64,000 nt of DNA from Chitinophaga niabensis. GTDB lineage: Bacteria > Bacteroidota > Bacteroidia > Chitinophagales > Chitinophagaceae. The notes beneath the pieces were generated by a model. That model was not told the DNA's origin. It worked only from the letters and a program-made list of their open reading frames with translations, and ran no database searches. The stretch spans positions 253,001 through 317,000 of the forward strand of contig NZ_CP154260.1 in NCBI RefSeq assembly GCF_039545795.1. Reading direction: 5' to 3'. Made by a program: the position numbers and the translations under genes. Positions 54,677 to 62,715 of the stretch are shown here, piece by piece (position 1 is the first letter of the stretch; every line of letters begins with the position of its first letter).

Positions 54677-54723
54677 AACAAATCCTGCAATATTTGGTTA
54701 GATAAATCTCCCGATCTCGCTAC
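54677..54723. repeat. att-like repeat copy 2 with 33-base inner arm
   Basis: The end CCCGATCTCGCTAC is identical to tRNA-Met, and the match extends to 17 bases (CTCCCGATCTCGCTACA). The inner arm matches copy 1 at 22 of 33 positions. Confidence 0.75.
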
Positions 54724-54741
54724 AGAATGTTATACACAATT

Positions 54742-54779
54742 AAAAAAGTTGCTGAAAATGGCAACCTTTTTAATTTTTT
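54742..54779 (+). terminator. Hairpin after att-like copy 2
   Basis: AAAAGTTGC pairs with GCAACCTTT-type bases around GAAAATG-like loop sequence, followed by TTTTTAATTTTTT. It ends right at the ATG of the next small frame. Confidence 0.65.
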
Positions 54780-55001
54780 ATGAGTTCGCCTGTTGCCGCA
54801 GAGAATACATTCCCTTCAATGCTACACCGGCTTCAAACACTTTTCGCAGAAGTTTCTGTTCAGCAGCAAAAATTACAATTGACAAACGCGCTTCGATACA
54901 AAAAAAATAGTTTAAATTTCATCGACCAATCATTCAAAAAATTGGATTGGAAATTACATCGCTTTTGTGACGATTATTATTCACCTTTTATACAAATATA
55001 A
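54780..55001 (+). CDS. Small hypothetical protein upstream of an immunity-type gene
   Basis: The 73-residue frame starts at an ATG immediately after a terminator T-run and has an in-frame stop three codons upstream. It ends in TAATG, overlapping the next gene's start by one base, which suggests translational coupling. The sequence is Gln/Lys/Phe-rich and matches nothing I know. It could be a complete small protein or the truncated end of a toxin; confidence that it is coding is moderate. Confidence 0.4.
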   Translation: MSSPVAAENTFPSMLHRLQTLFAEVSVQQQKLQLTNALRYKKNSLNFIDQSFKKLDWKLHRFCDDYYSPFIQI

Positions 55002-55558
55002 TGCTTGAATCTTTTTATGCTCAATGTGGCCCATTGCAAAGTAAGGCGGAAATCGATCCCCAAAGTCTGGCAGCGCTCAAATCCGTTCTGCCAGAGGAAT
55101 TACATTCCCTGTTATCACAGGGTAAAGGCAGCTATATGAATGGGTATCTTTGGATCATCAATCCCGAGGAGTATAAAGACATAGCTGAGGAAATATACTC
55201 GCCTGTTGAACAACCTAGCATTTGCTTTGCCAGAGATGCTTTTGGAGGTCTGTTTGTTTGGGAAAATGGAAGTATAGTTTACCTTAATGTAAGGCATGGG
55301 CTTTCAACGGTTGTCGGTAGAAAGGTGAGCGTATTTTTTAATAATATACTTGTCGATTGGGACTATATTTCCGACCAGCTACATTTAGAAAACTATCAAC
55401 CTGCCAAAGAAATGATCGGGGATCTGAATGCCGATGAGTGTTATGGATATGTTCCATTACTGAGCTTGGGTGGTTCTGAAAAACCGGAGAACCTTCAGAA
55501 AGTCAAATTGAGAGAGCACATTTCAATAATCGCACAAGCCGCAGGTAAGGTGTCCTGA
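55001..55558 (+). CDS. GAD-like / DUF1851 (Tdi1-type) immunity protein
   Basis: The 185-residue product follows the GAD-like plus DUF1851 layout: LESFYAQCGPLQSKAEIDP, then LPEELHSLLSQGKGSYMNGYLWIINP, FARDAFGGLFVWENGSIVYLNV and a C-terminal DECYGYVPLLSLGG. These domains occur in Tdi1-type immunity proteins for type VI or other polymorphic toxins. No toxin gene remains in the island, so this would be an orphan immunity gene protecting against effectors of neighbours. Overlaps the preceding frame by one base. Confidence 0.8.
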   Translation: MLESFYAQCGPLQSKAEIDPQSLAALKSVLPEELHSLLSQGKGSYMNGYLWIINPEEYKDIAEEIYSPVEQPSICFARDAFGGLFVWENGSIVYLNVRHGLSTVVGRKVSVFFNNILVDWDYISDQLHLENYQPAKEMIGDLNADECYGYVPLLSLGGSEKPENLQKVKLREHISIIAQAAGKVS

Positions 55559-55654
55559 TTCCAGATGCTTATCGTATCAAAAAAGTAAAAGAGAAAAGTT
55601 AATTCTTCGGCACTGTCGCGGTCTTACTGCGAATTGCTCAGTCAGCAGTCTCAT

Positions 55655-55664
55655 TCTCGCTACA
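55655..55664. repeat. Weak att-like copy 3
   Basis: TCTCGCTACA matches the end of tRNA-Met and its next bases; the preceding bases (CTCAT) are only loosely similar. It is the outermost and most decayed copy and lies just before a hairpin. Confidence 0.45.
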
Positions 55665-55692
55665 AAAAAGCTTCACAGATACGAGGCTTTTT
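55664..55692 (+). terminator. Hairpin after att-like copy 3, possibly the original tRNA-Met terminator
   Basis: AAAAAGC pairs with GCTTTTT around a 14-base loop. If the islands entered by tRNA integration, this would be the ancestral tRNA terminator pushed away by later insertions. Confidence 0.5.
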
Positions 55693-55706
55693 GCATTTGC
55701 AGCACA

Positions 55707-56510
55707 TCATATCCGGGGAAGCCACATGCCAAGGATAGCCCCCATTGTACCCACTGCAATGCCAATCGTGATAACAAGAAGCAATAATGAAAATGCCAGT
55801 TTTTTATTGGCGGAGTTTGAGAATTTAGCGCTAAAATACAAAGCTACTACAGCCTGGGGAAGGATGTAAACAAACACTCCAAGGGCACTTAAAAAAGGCC
55901 CTGTGAATGTTTCAGGATCAAAACCAACAGGAGCGCTGTGAATGAGCATCCAAAGCATAAAAAACACCCGGAATAGCCATACGCCACTCATTGCTAATAA
56001 CAGGTGTACAGCCCATTGATTATGCAACTTTATATTCCTTTGCATGGCATACTTGATTGCGAAAAATGCGGACACAATAATAATCAGCGCATTAATACTT
56101 ATACTGATCGCACTAAATGGCCCGCCAATGGAGCCTCTTACCCAGGTAAGGTATAAGCCTGCAGCACTAATCAGGAACGCTGAAAAAATGTATATCCTGC
56201 CGCAGATCCTATGAATCCTGGGGGCTTTATTTCTGATCTTACTTACTAATTGTAAAGGTCCCAGAATAGTTATTACAGCGGCCAATGCAACGTGTATGCC
56301 AAAGATCAGGTTTCCGGTAACATCACCTTTAATGTAGAAATGCGGATTGGCGGTATTCCACTTTTCGAAATCACCAAGAGCAGCAGATCTGTAATACAGC
56401 ATTAGTATATAGTATGCAAAGATCAATTGCCCTGAATAGGTTACCACAAACCAAAAACGGGTAACATTCCTGAAGAGGGGTATAGCTATAGTTTGGATTA
56501 CTTGTTTCAT
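55707..56510 (-). CDS. DUF2306 membrane protein
   Basis: About 267 residues from the ATG at 56510 (the frame is open to an ATG at 56549). About seven hydrophobic helices are visible, with the DUF2306 features ITILGPLQLV, RIHRICGRIYIFSAFLISAAGLYL and NIKLHNQWAVHLLLAMSGVWLFR. The conserved His residues suggest a haem or redox role in the inner membrane, but the family function is unknown. It follows a Crp/Fnr gene on the same strand and may be its target. Confidence 0.85.
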   Translation of the reverse strand: MKQVIQTIAIPLFRNVTRFWFVVTYSGQLIFAYYILMLYYRSAALGDFEKWNTANPHFYIKGDVTGNLIFGIHVALAAVITILGPLQLVSKIRNKAPRIHRICGRIYIFSAFLISAAGLYLTWVRGSIGGPFSAISISINALIIIVSAFFAIKYAMQRNIKLHNQWAVHLLLAMSGVWLFRVFFMLWMLIHSAPVGFDPETFTGPFLSALGVFVYILPQAVVALYFSAKFSNSANKKLAFSLLLLVITIGIAVGTMGAILGMWLPRI

Positions 56511-56569
56511 GTGGCTGAAGTGGTTGATTAAAGATAGCTTCAGCCTCATGATTTTCTACTTAACAATTG

Positions 56570-57154
56570 TTAAGAAATGATCTCTCGCCTTATCCTGCTA
56601 AGACTTTCAGGTTTTATCCCGAGATAGGAGGCAATATATTTAAGGGGCACATTTTTTATTATAGCCGGTGAATCCTTCATAAGCTTTACATACCGCTGCT
56701 CGGCTGTAAGTGTGGCCAGATCATTCATCCGTTGCCTGTCTTCTTCCTGTATTTGCTGAAATAACCTGATCGTGTAATCTTTTTGTGTAATGCTGGTTTT
56801 TGAAGAACTGTCGGCATCTGCCTTAGTGATCCGAAGCAACTCACAATCAGTAATGCATTGAAGGTATTCATTGGAGATGCTCTGATTTACGAAAGGGAAA
56901 TAGGAAGTAAAGAACCGGGGGCCATTATTTAAGTCAACGGTTACTTCTTCTCCTTTATCATTGATGTAAAACTTTCGCATGAAACCTGATACGATGAAAT
57001 TATGATACACCGGAACCTTTCCGGCTACCTCTAACATAGTATCCCTGGCTACCCACAGTGGTTTAAAGGTATCGCGGCATTGAGCCCTGTCATGCTCTGG
57101 AATATCAATTATCAGGGAGATATATTTAAAAAGGGTATCAAAATAATGTTGCAT
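56570..57154 (-). CDS. Crp/Fnr family transcriptional regulator
   Basis: About 194 residues from the ATG at 57154 (a GTG precedes it). A cyclic-nucleotide-binding-like beta-barrel occupies the first 120 residues (ARDTMLEVAGKVPVYHNFIVSGFMRKFYIND). A degenerate helix-turn-helix follows, IIKNVPLKYIASYLGIKPESLSRIRREI. This is the common Bacteroidota Crp-like group; few have proven cyclic-nucleotide binding. It lies upstream of the DUF2306 gene on the same strand with a gap of 60 bases. Confidence 0.88.
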   Translation of the reverse strand: MQHYFDTLFKYISLIIDIPEHDRAQCRDTFKPLWVARDTMLEVAGKVPVYHNFIVSGFMRKFYINDKGEEVTVDLNNGPRFFTSYFPFVNQSISNEYLQCITDCELLRITKADADSSSKTSITQKDYTIRLFQQIQEEDRQRMNDLATLTAEQRYVKLMKDSPAIIKNVPLKYIASYLGIKPESLSRIRREIIS

Positions 57155-57279
57155 CACCCGGGTTTACTATAAATATACGCATATCATGGATGAATTTGAT
57201 AGAGCATCCTGCTGATGGTGATTTCCCGGATCCGGAATCATAAAAGGTTGTAAATCAGGTTGGATCTGTGGGGAGATGT

Positions 57280-57660
57280 TTATTGGTTGACCCCGCTCAT
57301 GATCTTATTAACGATCAGCCAATTACCATCAATCCGGTGCAATGACAGGAAATCATGATACAGCATGTCATATGCTTTGACCTGTACCTCGGCAATAGCC
57401 ACAGAGTTCACCACGCTAATGTTCAGAATATCCCCTTTGAATGGTTTGCCGGAATCCTTCGGGCTTTGCCGGTTTGCGACCAGGTCCAGCCATTCAGCCA
57501 ATGTTTTGGCGTAAGGCTGTCCTTTAACATCGCCGAATAGCAAGGTGCCCGGATGAAAGATAAACTTCAGCTTATTCAAATCACCTTCATAACTTCCCAT
57601 GAAATAGTATTCTTCCAATGCCTGCGCAATGGAGGTTTCATCTGTTTGATGCGTTGTCAT
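57280..57660 (-). CDS. Putative lumazine-binding / NTF2-like protein
   Basis: About 126 residues from the ATG at 57660; the upstream extension to 57729 is hydrophobic and unlikely. The domain reads ALEEYYFMGSYEGDLNKLKFIF, then YAKTLAEWLDLVANRQSP and YHDFLSLHRIDGNWLIVNKIM. This is the SnoaL/NTF2-fold group annotated as putative lumazine-binding. Many are secreted or cytosolic with no known substrate. It lies 91 bases after a second Crp/Fnr gene, which may control it. Confidence 0.82.
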   Translation of the reverse strand: MTTHQTDETSIAQALEEYYFMGSYEGDLNKLKFIFHPGTLLFGDVKGQPYAKTLAEWLDLVANRQSPKDSGKPFKGDILNISVVNSVAIAEVQVKAYDMLYHDFLSLHRIDGNWLIVNKIMSGVNQ

Positions 57661-57751
57661 CCTAATTGAGTATTTAGTAGGGCATGAAGGTAGGAAGGGT
57701 ATAAAAAGAAATTGTGTGATGTAGATCACATCTTTTTTTGCGCATCACATC

Positions 57752-58324
57752 TCAGGAGTTATTCAGGCGGTAGAGCGTTTCTCTCGAAACACCCAAATAA
57801 GCAGCGATTAGTCGTTTAGGCACTATATTATACAATTCAGGGAACAAAGTTATAAGTTCTTCATACCGGTATTTCACATCGTTGTTCATGGTGCTTAATA
57901 ATCTTTTCTGCGAAGCCACGTATTCACTGGTCATACGGTGGCGAAAGAAATGTTCTACATGGTGGATCTTTTTACAAGCTTCTTCCCGGCCTTTGTTGGA
58001 CAGACATAGTACTTCCGTATCTGTAATGCAACCTATATTGATAGTCGCTCTTGAACCACCGTATAAGGCACTGTAATCAGATGCCCAATATCCAGGCATT
58101 GCAAACTGCAGCACAAACATTTTAAGGTTATCATTTATGTAGAAAGTCTTGATACAACCACGCAGTACAAAATATTCACAATCTATTCTATCGCCTGCGG
58201 TAATCATGTATTGTCCTTTTTTATGGGATTCGGTCGTGAAATAACCGAAGAATTCGTCAAATTCATCGTCTGAGAGTTTGACGGTTTTCGTTATATGTTC
58301 TTTCAGAAGTTGTTTTGGATCCAT
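57752..58324 (-). CDS. Crp/Fnr family transcriptional regulator
   Basis: The 190-residue product has a beta-barrel sensor part (FFGYFTTESHKKGQYMITAGDRIDCEYFVLRGCIKTFYIND) and a C-terminal helix-turn-helix, IVPKRLIAAYLGVSRETLYRLNNS. It is related in layout, but not closely in sequence, to the Crp-like protein at 56570. It precedes the lumazine-binding-like gene on the same strand. No iron-sulfur cysteine cluster of the Fnr type is visible. Confidence 0.9.
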   Translation of the reverse strand: MDPKQLLKEHITKTVKLSDDEFDEFFGYFTTESHKKGQYMITAGDRIDCEYFVLRGCIKTFYINDNLKMFVLQFAMPGYWASDYSALYGGSRATINIGCITDTEVLCLSNKGREEACKKIHHVEHFFRHRMTSEYVASQKRLLSTMNNDVKYRYEELITLFPELYNIVPKRLIAAYLGVSRETLYRLNNS

Positions 58325-58597
58325 ACGATAAAAAATGTTTTAGCCCGAATGAAAAATTATACCTGCAAAATCATAAATTACAAAAATAATGGCTTACATG
58401 AAACGTGGAAAAGCAGCAGACAAGTTGGTAAAAGCAATCAAATTTTGTATTAACCGGATAGATATTTCGCCTCATCTCACCAAAAGGTTTGTACTTAATT
58501 GGTAATCAATTAGATGCAAGCCTTGTGGTTTTGAATAGGAATGTAGCGCTTAAGTATTGTATTTTTATCAGATCATACTTTACTCCCTTTAATTATT

Positions 58598-59809
58598 ATG
58601 GAGAAACTACTCGAACAATTACTTCACCGGTGGGAGCAAACTTTCGATGATCTGCAAACACTTCCAGTATATAAAACACAAGTAAAAACAACCCGGTATT
58701 CAGAGGGTTCGCGATATAACCTTGAAAAATTTGATTGGGCTTTTTTCCCCGGTGATGGTCCAATGTTGGATAGAAACGATGATCTGAACAAAGAATCGCT
58801 GTACGAGTATGGCTTCAACGTTGGAGGTCTTCCCTGCTATGTAACATTCAACCACAACTACAATGGGGTAACCTGGGAAGGCTTTTATAGATATAGTGAT
58901 GACCTTGTGGAATATGTAGAATTCTGCGTTAATACCGGTGTGCCTTCAGCTCTTACACGTATGGAATTCAAAGAAGGCCGAAAGATTTCCCTGCAACGTT
59001 TAATGGTTAATGGAAGAGCAGGTGTGTATTCCATTTCACAGCTGCCCAAAGAAGAGATCATTAACAAGATAAGAAATGATGAGGGCGCTTTTATTTCAAC
59101 AGTAACACGTTATGAGTATGGCACCGAAGGCAAAATTGAAAGGGCTTCCAGTATTCATATTTCTCCAGGCATTGGAAAATTTACTTCCTACGATGAATAT
59201 ACTTATGATCAAAACCAGGTCCTTGAAGCAGTACGGAGATTTTTTGAGGATGGAACCAACCACCTGACTTATGCAAGGCCCCTGGAACATATAGACTCGG
59301 AAACGCTTACTGATAGCCTTGCCAGGGAATTGGCTAAGTCAATTTGTGAAAAACTGGCCCGTCAGGTTAATGAACTACCCATTGCTCTGCTGGAACTCAG
59401 TTATCAGTATGCGTATAATTACATACCGTATCTGATATGCCAATCCGAAGAAGAGGTTGCCGTGAAACTGGCTGGCAAAGAAAATGTCTTTGTCAATGAT
59501 TATAGCAATTTGCTGGATGTGGAAACAAAGCCTTTTGAGAGGCTTTTCGCACAACTTGAGCAAATGATGGAAGCAGAAGATGATTGGGAACTTGGTAGAA
59601 CTATGCTAAGAAAAACTGCCGGTCTTCTAACCAAAAGCAAACTCTTTGGTAGATTACAGGTTACTGAAAACTTTGCTGTATATGCTATTGACTGGTCCAT
59701 TGAAGGGCACAGTGATGCTGATTTTGAAGTGATTCTTATCGAATGTGGGGTGGAGATGGAAGTTATAAAGTTATGGAAACAAGGAGGAATGCTTCCCTTG
59801 GCAACTTAG
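58598..59809 (+). CDS. Hypothetical cytosolic protein, 403 residues
   Basis: No signal peptide, membrane helix or known motif is seen. The N-terminal half has repeated aromatic-rich segments (YNLEKFDWAFFPGDGP, YVTFNHNYNGVTWEGFYRYSDDLVEYVEF) and the C-terminal half is helical. The last 60 residues resemble the style of immunity or DUF proteins that measure protein surfaces (FAVYAIDWSIEGHSDADFEVILIECG). I do not recognise a family. A SMI1/KNR4 gene follows 58 bases later, which hints that both belong to an immunity-gene group. Confidence 0.7.
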   Translation: MEKLLEQLLHRWEQTFDDLQTLPVYKTQVKTTRYSEGSRYNLEKFDWAFFPGDGPMLDRNDDLNKESLYEYGFNVGGLPCYVTFNHNYNGVTWEGFYRYSDDLVEYVEFCVNTGVPSALTRMEFKEGRKISLQRLMVNGRAGVYSISQLPKEEIINKIRNDEGAFISTVTRYEYGTEGKIERASSIHISPGIGKFTSYDEYTYDQNQVLEAVRRFFEDGTNHLTYARPLEHIDSETLTDSLARELAKSICEKLARQVNELPIALLELSYQYAYNYIPYLICQSEEEVAVKLAGKENVFVNDYSNLLDVETKPFERLFAQLEQMMEAEDDWELGRTMLRKTAGLLTKSKLFGRLQVTENFAVYAIDWSIEGHSDADFEVILIECGVEMEVIKLWKQGGMLPLAT

Positions 59810-59867
59810 TCAACACTAACAAGCCTACAAACAATTTAAGGCTTTATATTCTTTCAATTTGGTATTT

Positions 59868-60548
59868 ATGCAGAACTGGATAGATCAATTTTTTGAGGCG
59901 TATTTAGAGGCTTTCCCTCCCAGGACGGTTTATACAGGAGAAATACCTCAGGAAATAATATCGTCACCTGTAGATAATAGCGGATGGTTTGAATGGCGTT
60001 TGATGAAAGGAACGTTGCCTGAAGACGCATACCGGAAATTGGAAGACCAATTTAGTGTGCAGTTTCCTCAAAGCTTTATCGCCTGGCATCGATCCTATTT
60101 CTTTTTAGATGGGGACTGCTCCCTTCTGAGATTGCCACATTCAAACCCCGCGAGACCATTGGAGGAAATGGAAACCAGATTGAATTGGTTTATACCTGAG
60201 CAGCTTATCCCCCAACAGCTTTATCCTTTTGCAACAGAAGGTAATGACGCCGGTATGCTGGTGTTTGATGGAAGGGAGCAGAAAGGTGATAATGAATTTC
60301 CGGTAAGAATGTATGACTATGATTATGAAGGTGATATTGCTGGTTTAAGAGAAGTGATTTTTTCTTCTTTCAGCAAGCTGATTGAATGCATGACGCATTA
60401 TTGCCGGGAGTTGAAACATAGAAAAGGCTTTGAGATCATTCCCGATTTTTTTCAAATCGATCAGGCAGGAGCTGGTAAATCGGGTAGGGATTATTGGATG
60501 GGATGGGTAGATATGATGAAGGCTAATTTCGAAGAGTTTGGGTATTAA
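59868..60548 (+). CDS. SMI1/KNR4 (SUKH) family protein
   Basis: About 226 residues from the ATG at 59868; a TTG three codons earlier is in frame. The SUKH features are LPEDAYRKLEDQFSVQFPQSFIAWHRSYFF at the N-terminal side and EGNDAGMLVFDGREQKGDNEFPV, RMYDYDYEG later. SUKH proteins are frequent immunity proteins against polymorphic toxins. No toxin gene adjoins, so this is an orphan candidate. It follows the unknown 403-residue gene. Confidence 0.78.
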   Translation: MQNWIDQFFEAYLEAFPPRTVYTGEIPQEIISSPVDNSGWFEWRLMKGTLPEDAYRKLEDQFSVQFPQSFIAWHRSYFFLDGDCSLLRLPHSNPARPLEEMETRLNWFIPEQLIPQQLYPFATEGNDAGMLVFDGREQKGDNEFPVRMYDYDYEGDIAGLREVIFSSFSKLIECMTHYCRELKHRKGFEIIPDFFQIDQAGAGKSGRDYWMGWVDMMKANFEEFGY

Positions 60549-60569
60549 GAATGCCACCTGATCTGTAAT

Positions 60570-60603
60570 AAAAACAAACCTCACAACAGCATCGCTGTGA
60601 GGC
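60570..60603 (-). terminator. Terminator of the minus-strand DUF2461 gene
   Basis: CCTCACA pairs with TGTGAGG, with further pairing inside the loop. On the minus strand it is followed by TTTGTTTTTATT. It lies just after the DUF2461 stop. Confidence 0.65.
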
Positions 60604-60618
60604 TCAGAAAGCTCAATT

Positions 60619-61260
60619 CTACAGAAAAGGCGCATTCAAAAAATCCTTAAGTGGCTTAAGTGATCTATAAATCTCAGCAAATTTTTTCGGAGCATCTTTT
60701 TCCAAAAGCTCTTTATCAGAAACAGGCCGCACCGCTACAAAATGTTTTAGTTTCAGGTATTCAGCCATCGGATCTTCTTTTTCAAAGCCCGCAGGTACCC
60801 GTTTTAGTTTCCCCTCTTCACTCAAACCTCCGAAATAACGGCGAAAAGATTCTTCGTCCACAATCTTTTGAAAGGCTTCTGCATTACCGGAAATCTCTTT
60901 CCGAAGCGCTTTCAGCTTATCATTTTCGAGCATATAGATGCCGCCTGCCAAAAAAGACTGTTTAGGCTGAATATTGAGGTAGTACCCCGCATTTCTGTAT
61001 CCGATATTTGCACCGAAATTGGTTTTATAAGGGTCTTTGTTATGGGAAAATCTCGTGTCACGATATATCCTGAAAAGCGACTTTTGCGCATCCACTTTCC
61101 CTATTTCTTTATCAAATCCGGCAATTTCCCTTATGAGTTCTTCCACAAATGAAAGCACATCTTCACGTGCAGCCGTGAATAGTTTTTTATGCTCATTAAA
61201 CCATTCACGGTTGTTGTTCTGTTCTAACTTTTTTAGAAAGTTAAGTGTGGATATCTCCAT
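60619..61260 (-). CDS. DUF2461 domain protein
   Basis: The 213-residue product matches the DUF2461/TIGR02453 layout: TLNFLKKLEQNNNREWFNEHKK, then QKSLFRIYRDTRFSHNKDPYKTNFGA and YYLNIQPKQSFLAGGIYML. The function of the family is unknown. It follows a VOC-domain gene by 5 bases, so the pair is likely one transcript. Confidence 0.9.
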   Translation of the reverse strand: MEISTLNFLKKLEQNNNREWFNEHKKLFTAAREDVLSFVEELIREIAGFDKEIGKVDAQKSLFRIYRDTRFSHNKDPYKTNFGANIGYRNAGYYLNIQPKQSFLAGGIYMLENDKLKALRKEISGNAEAFQKIVDEESFRRYFGGLSEEGKLKRVPAGFEKEDPMAEYLKLKHFVAVRPVSDKELLEKDAPKKFAEIYRSLKPLKDFLNAPFL

Positions 61261-61265
61261 CTGTT

Positions 61266-61634
61266 TTAGTTGAGGGAATGAAGTGCCATTTTGTTTCCTT
61301 CAGTATCAATGAACATGGCAATATATCCAACTTCAGGGCTGATATGCGTTTTCGGAACAATTACTTGTCCGTTATTGCTTTCTACTTTGTTTAATACGTT
61401 CTGTAGGTCTTTGCCACCGTTTAGATAAACAATAACTCCATCTGTGGAGGGCTTGTAGTCTTTACCTTCAACAATTGCTCCCGATACGTTTGCGCCGTCA
61501 GTAGGGAAGAAGCCCATTTTAGTACCAAACATATCTGTTTCGTTTATTTCCACGCCTAAAATGGCTTTGTAAAAGGATACTGCCCTGCTGAAATCTGTTG
61601 CTGGGATGTCAAAAAAAGTGATGATGTTCTCCAT
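61266..61634 (-). CDS. VOC (glyoxalase/dioxygenase superfamily) protein
   Basis: About 122 residues from the ATG at 61634 (the frame extends to a TTG at 61655). It begins MENIITFFDIPATDFSRAVSFYKAIL and has GYIAMFIDTEGNKMALHS at the end, typical of the VOC fold with paired beta-alpha-beta-beta-beta units and metal ligands. Substrate is unknown. It is 5 bases upstream of DUF2461 on the same strand and may be controlled by the AraC gene upstream. Confidence 0.88.
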   Translation of the reverse strand: MENIITFFDIPATDFSRAVSFYKAILGVEINETDMFGTKMGFFPTDGANVSGAIVEGKDYKPSTDGVIVYLNGGKDLQNVLNKVESNNGQVIVPKTHISPEVGYIAMFIDTEGNKMALHSLN

Positions 61635-61700
61635 TGTCAAATTATTAGGTAGCAAAGTTGCAGAGACTTTACACCCTAAAATTGTAAAAATGGGACAATG

Positions 61701-62516
61701 TTAATCAGTGCTGTCAAAAATCAAAGACATCTTTAAATGATCTCCGTAGAACTCTTTAGGCGTCAATCCGGTGAATTCCTTGAAATCTTTAATAAAATGT
61801 GCCTGGTCGTAGTATTCGCTTTCGTAAGCCAGGTCGGTAAGGCTGGTAATTTTCCTGCTCAGCAGCATTTTGAGTGTTGCCTGTAGCCTTATGGTTTTTG
61901 AAAGTTGTTTCGGGCTTAGGCCAATGGAGGATGCGAATTTACGTACCAGTTGTCTGCGGTTGGTATTGTTCTTTCTGGATAGTTCATCAACGGAAAGCTG
62001 CCCGTTTGCGGTCAAAATGGTTTCAATGGCTGATTGTACAATATGATCAATGGTTTCTGTATCAGTTAACCGGTTGAATAGAAATGTTTCGATCAGGTTT
62101 ATCCTTTCCGGAGTTGTGCTGGCATGTAGGATCTTTTGTGCTATTTCCCGTCCGTCCTTTCCAAATAGTTTTTCCAAAGGGACGGCAGTGTTTTCCATTT
62201 CCCTGATCGGAAAGGTTGCAAACGGCAGAAATCCATGTGGGTGAAAGCAAACAAAGAAAGTGCCTGTTTCTCCTGTGGGTTCTACTTCATATGGTCCGGT
62301 CAGTTGCCCGATTACAAAACATTTTGGTAAGAAGATGCTGTCTCCGTTTGGAGGATAATATTTGTAGGGATCACCATAATGAAAGATCATTTTCATACAG
62401 CCATCGGGAACAATGGTGTTTTTCTCAGGTGTTTTTTCTTTCGGGCTTTCCAATGTCCAATAACATTTGACGAATGCCGCTAAGTCGCTGTTCGGTTCAA
62501 ATATTTGATGGATCAT
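61701..62516 (-). CDS. AraC family transcriptional regulator
   Basis: The 271-residue product has an N-terminal domain of the DUF6597-like type (FVKCYWTLESPKEKTPEKNTIVPDGCMKMIFHYGDP) and a C-terminal double helix-turn-helix, NTNRRQLVRKFASSIGLSPKQL and YESEYYDQAHFIKDFKEFTGLTPKEF. It precedes the VOC and DUF2461 genes on the same strand by 66 bases and probably regulates them. Confidence 0.92.
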   Translation of the reverse strand: MIHQIFEPNSDLAAFVKCYWTLESPKEKTPEKNTIVPDGCMKMIFHYGDPYKYYPPNGDSIFLPKCFVIGQLTGPYEVEPTGETGTFFVCFHPHGFLPFATFPIREMENTAVPLEKLFGKDGREIAQKILHASTTPERINLIETFLFNRLTDTETIDHIVQSAIETILTANGQLSVDELSRKNNTNRRQLVRKFASSIGLSPKQLSKTIRLQATLKMLLSRKITSLTDLAYESEYYDQAHFIKDFKEFTGLTPKEFYGDHLKMSLIFDSTD

Positions 62517-62590
62517 TGATTTTATTTAACATAATGTGATAGTATTCTTTTGATTATCAGCTAATTAGAAAGTCAGCCTACCTGAAATCC

Positions 62591-62706
62591 GCTATGGTGG
62601 CTTCATCCAAGCTTAACCCTTGCTTCATCCTAGCTTCATCCTTGCTCTAAACCGCTCCAGGAGCTAACACCAAGCAAGGATTAAGCTTGGATGAAGCTAC
62701 CATGGC
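62591..62706. repeat. Long imperfect inverted repeat with internal direct repeats
   Basis: The 35-base arms 62591-62625 and 62672-62706 are complementary at 32 of 35 positions. Between them GCTTCATCC-type repeats occur (TGCTTCATCC, TAGCTTCATCC, CTTGCT). A transcript would fold into a long hairpin. It lies 9 bases after the minus-strand XRE gene stop and could end that operon or be a mobile repeat. Confidence 0.75.
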
Positions 62707-62715
62707 GGTAAATAC

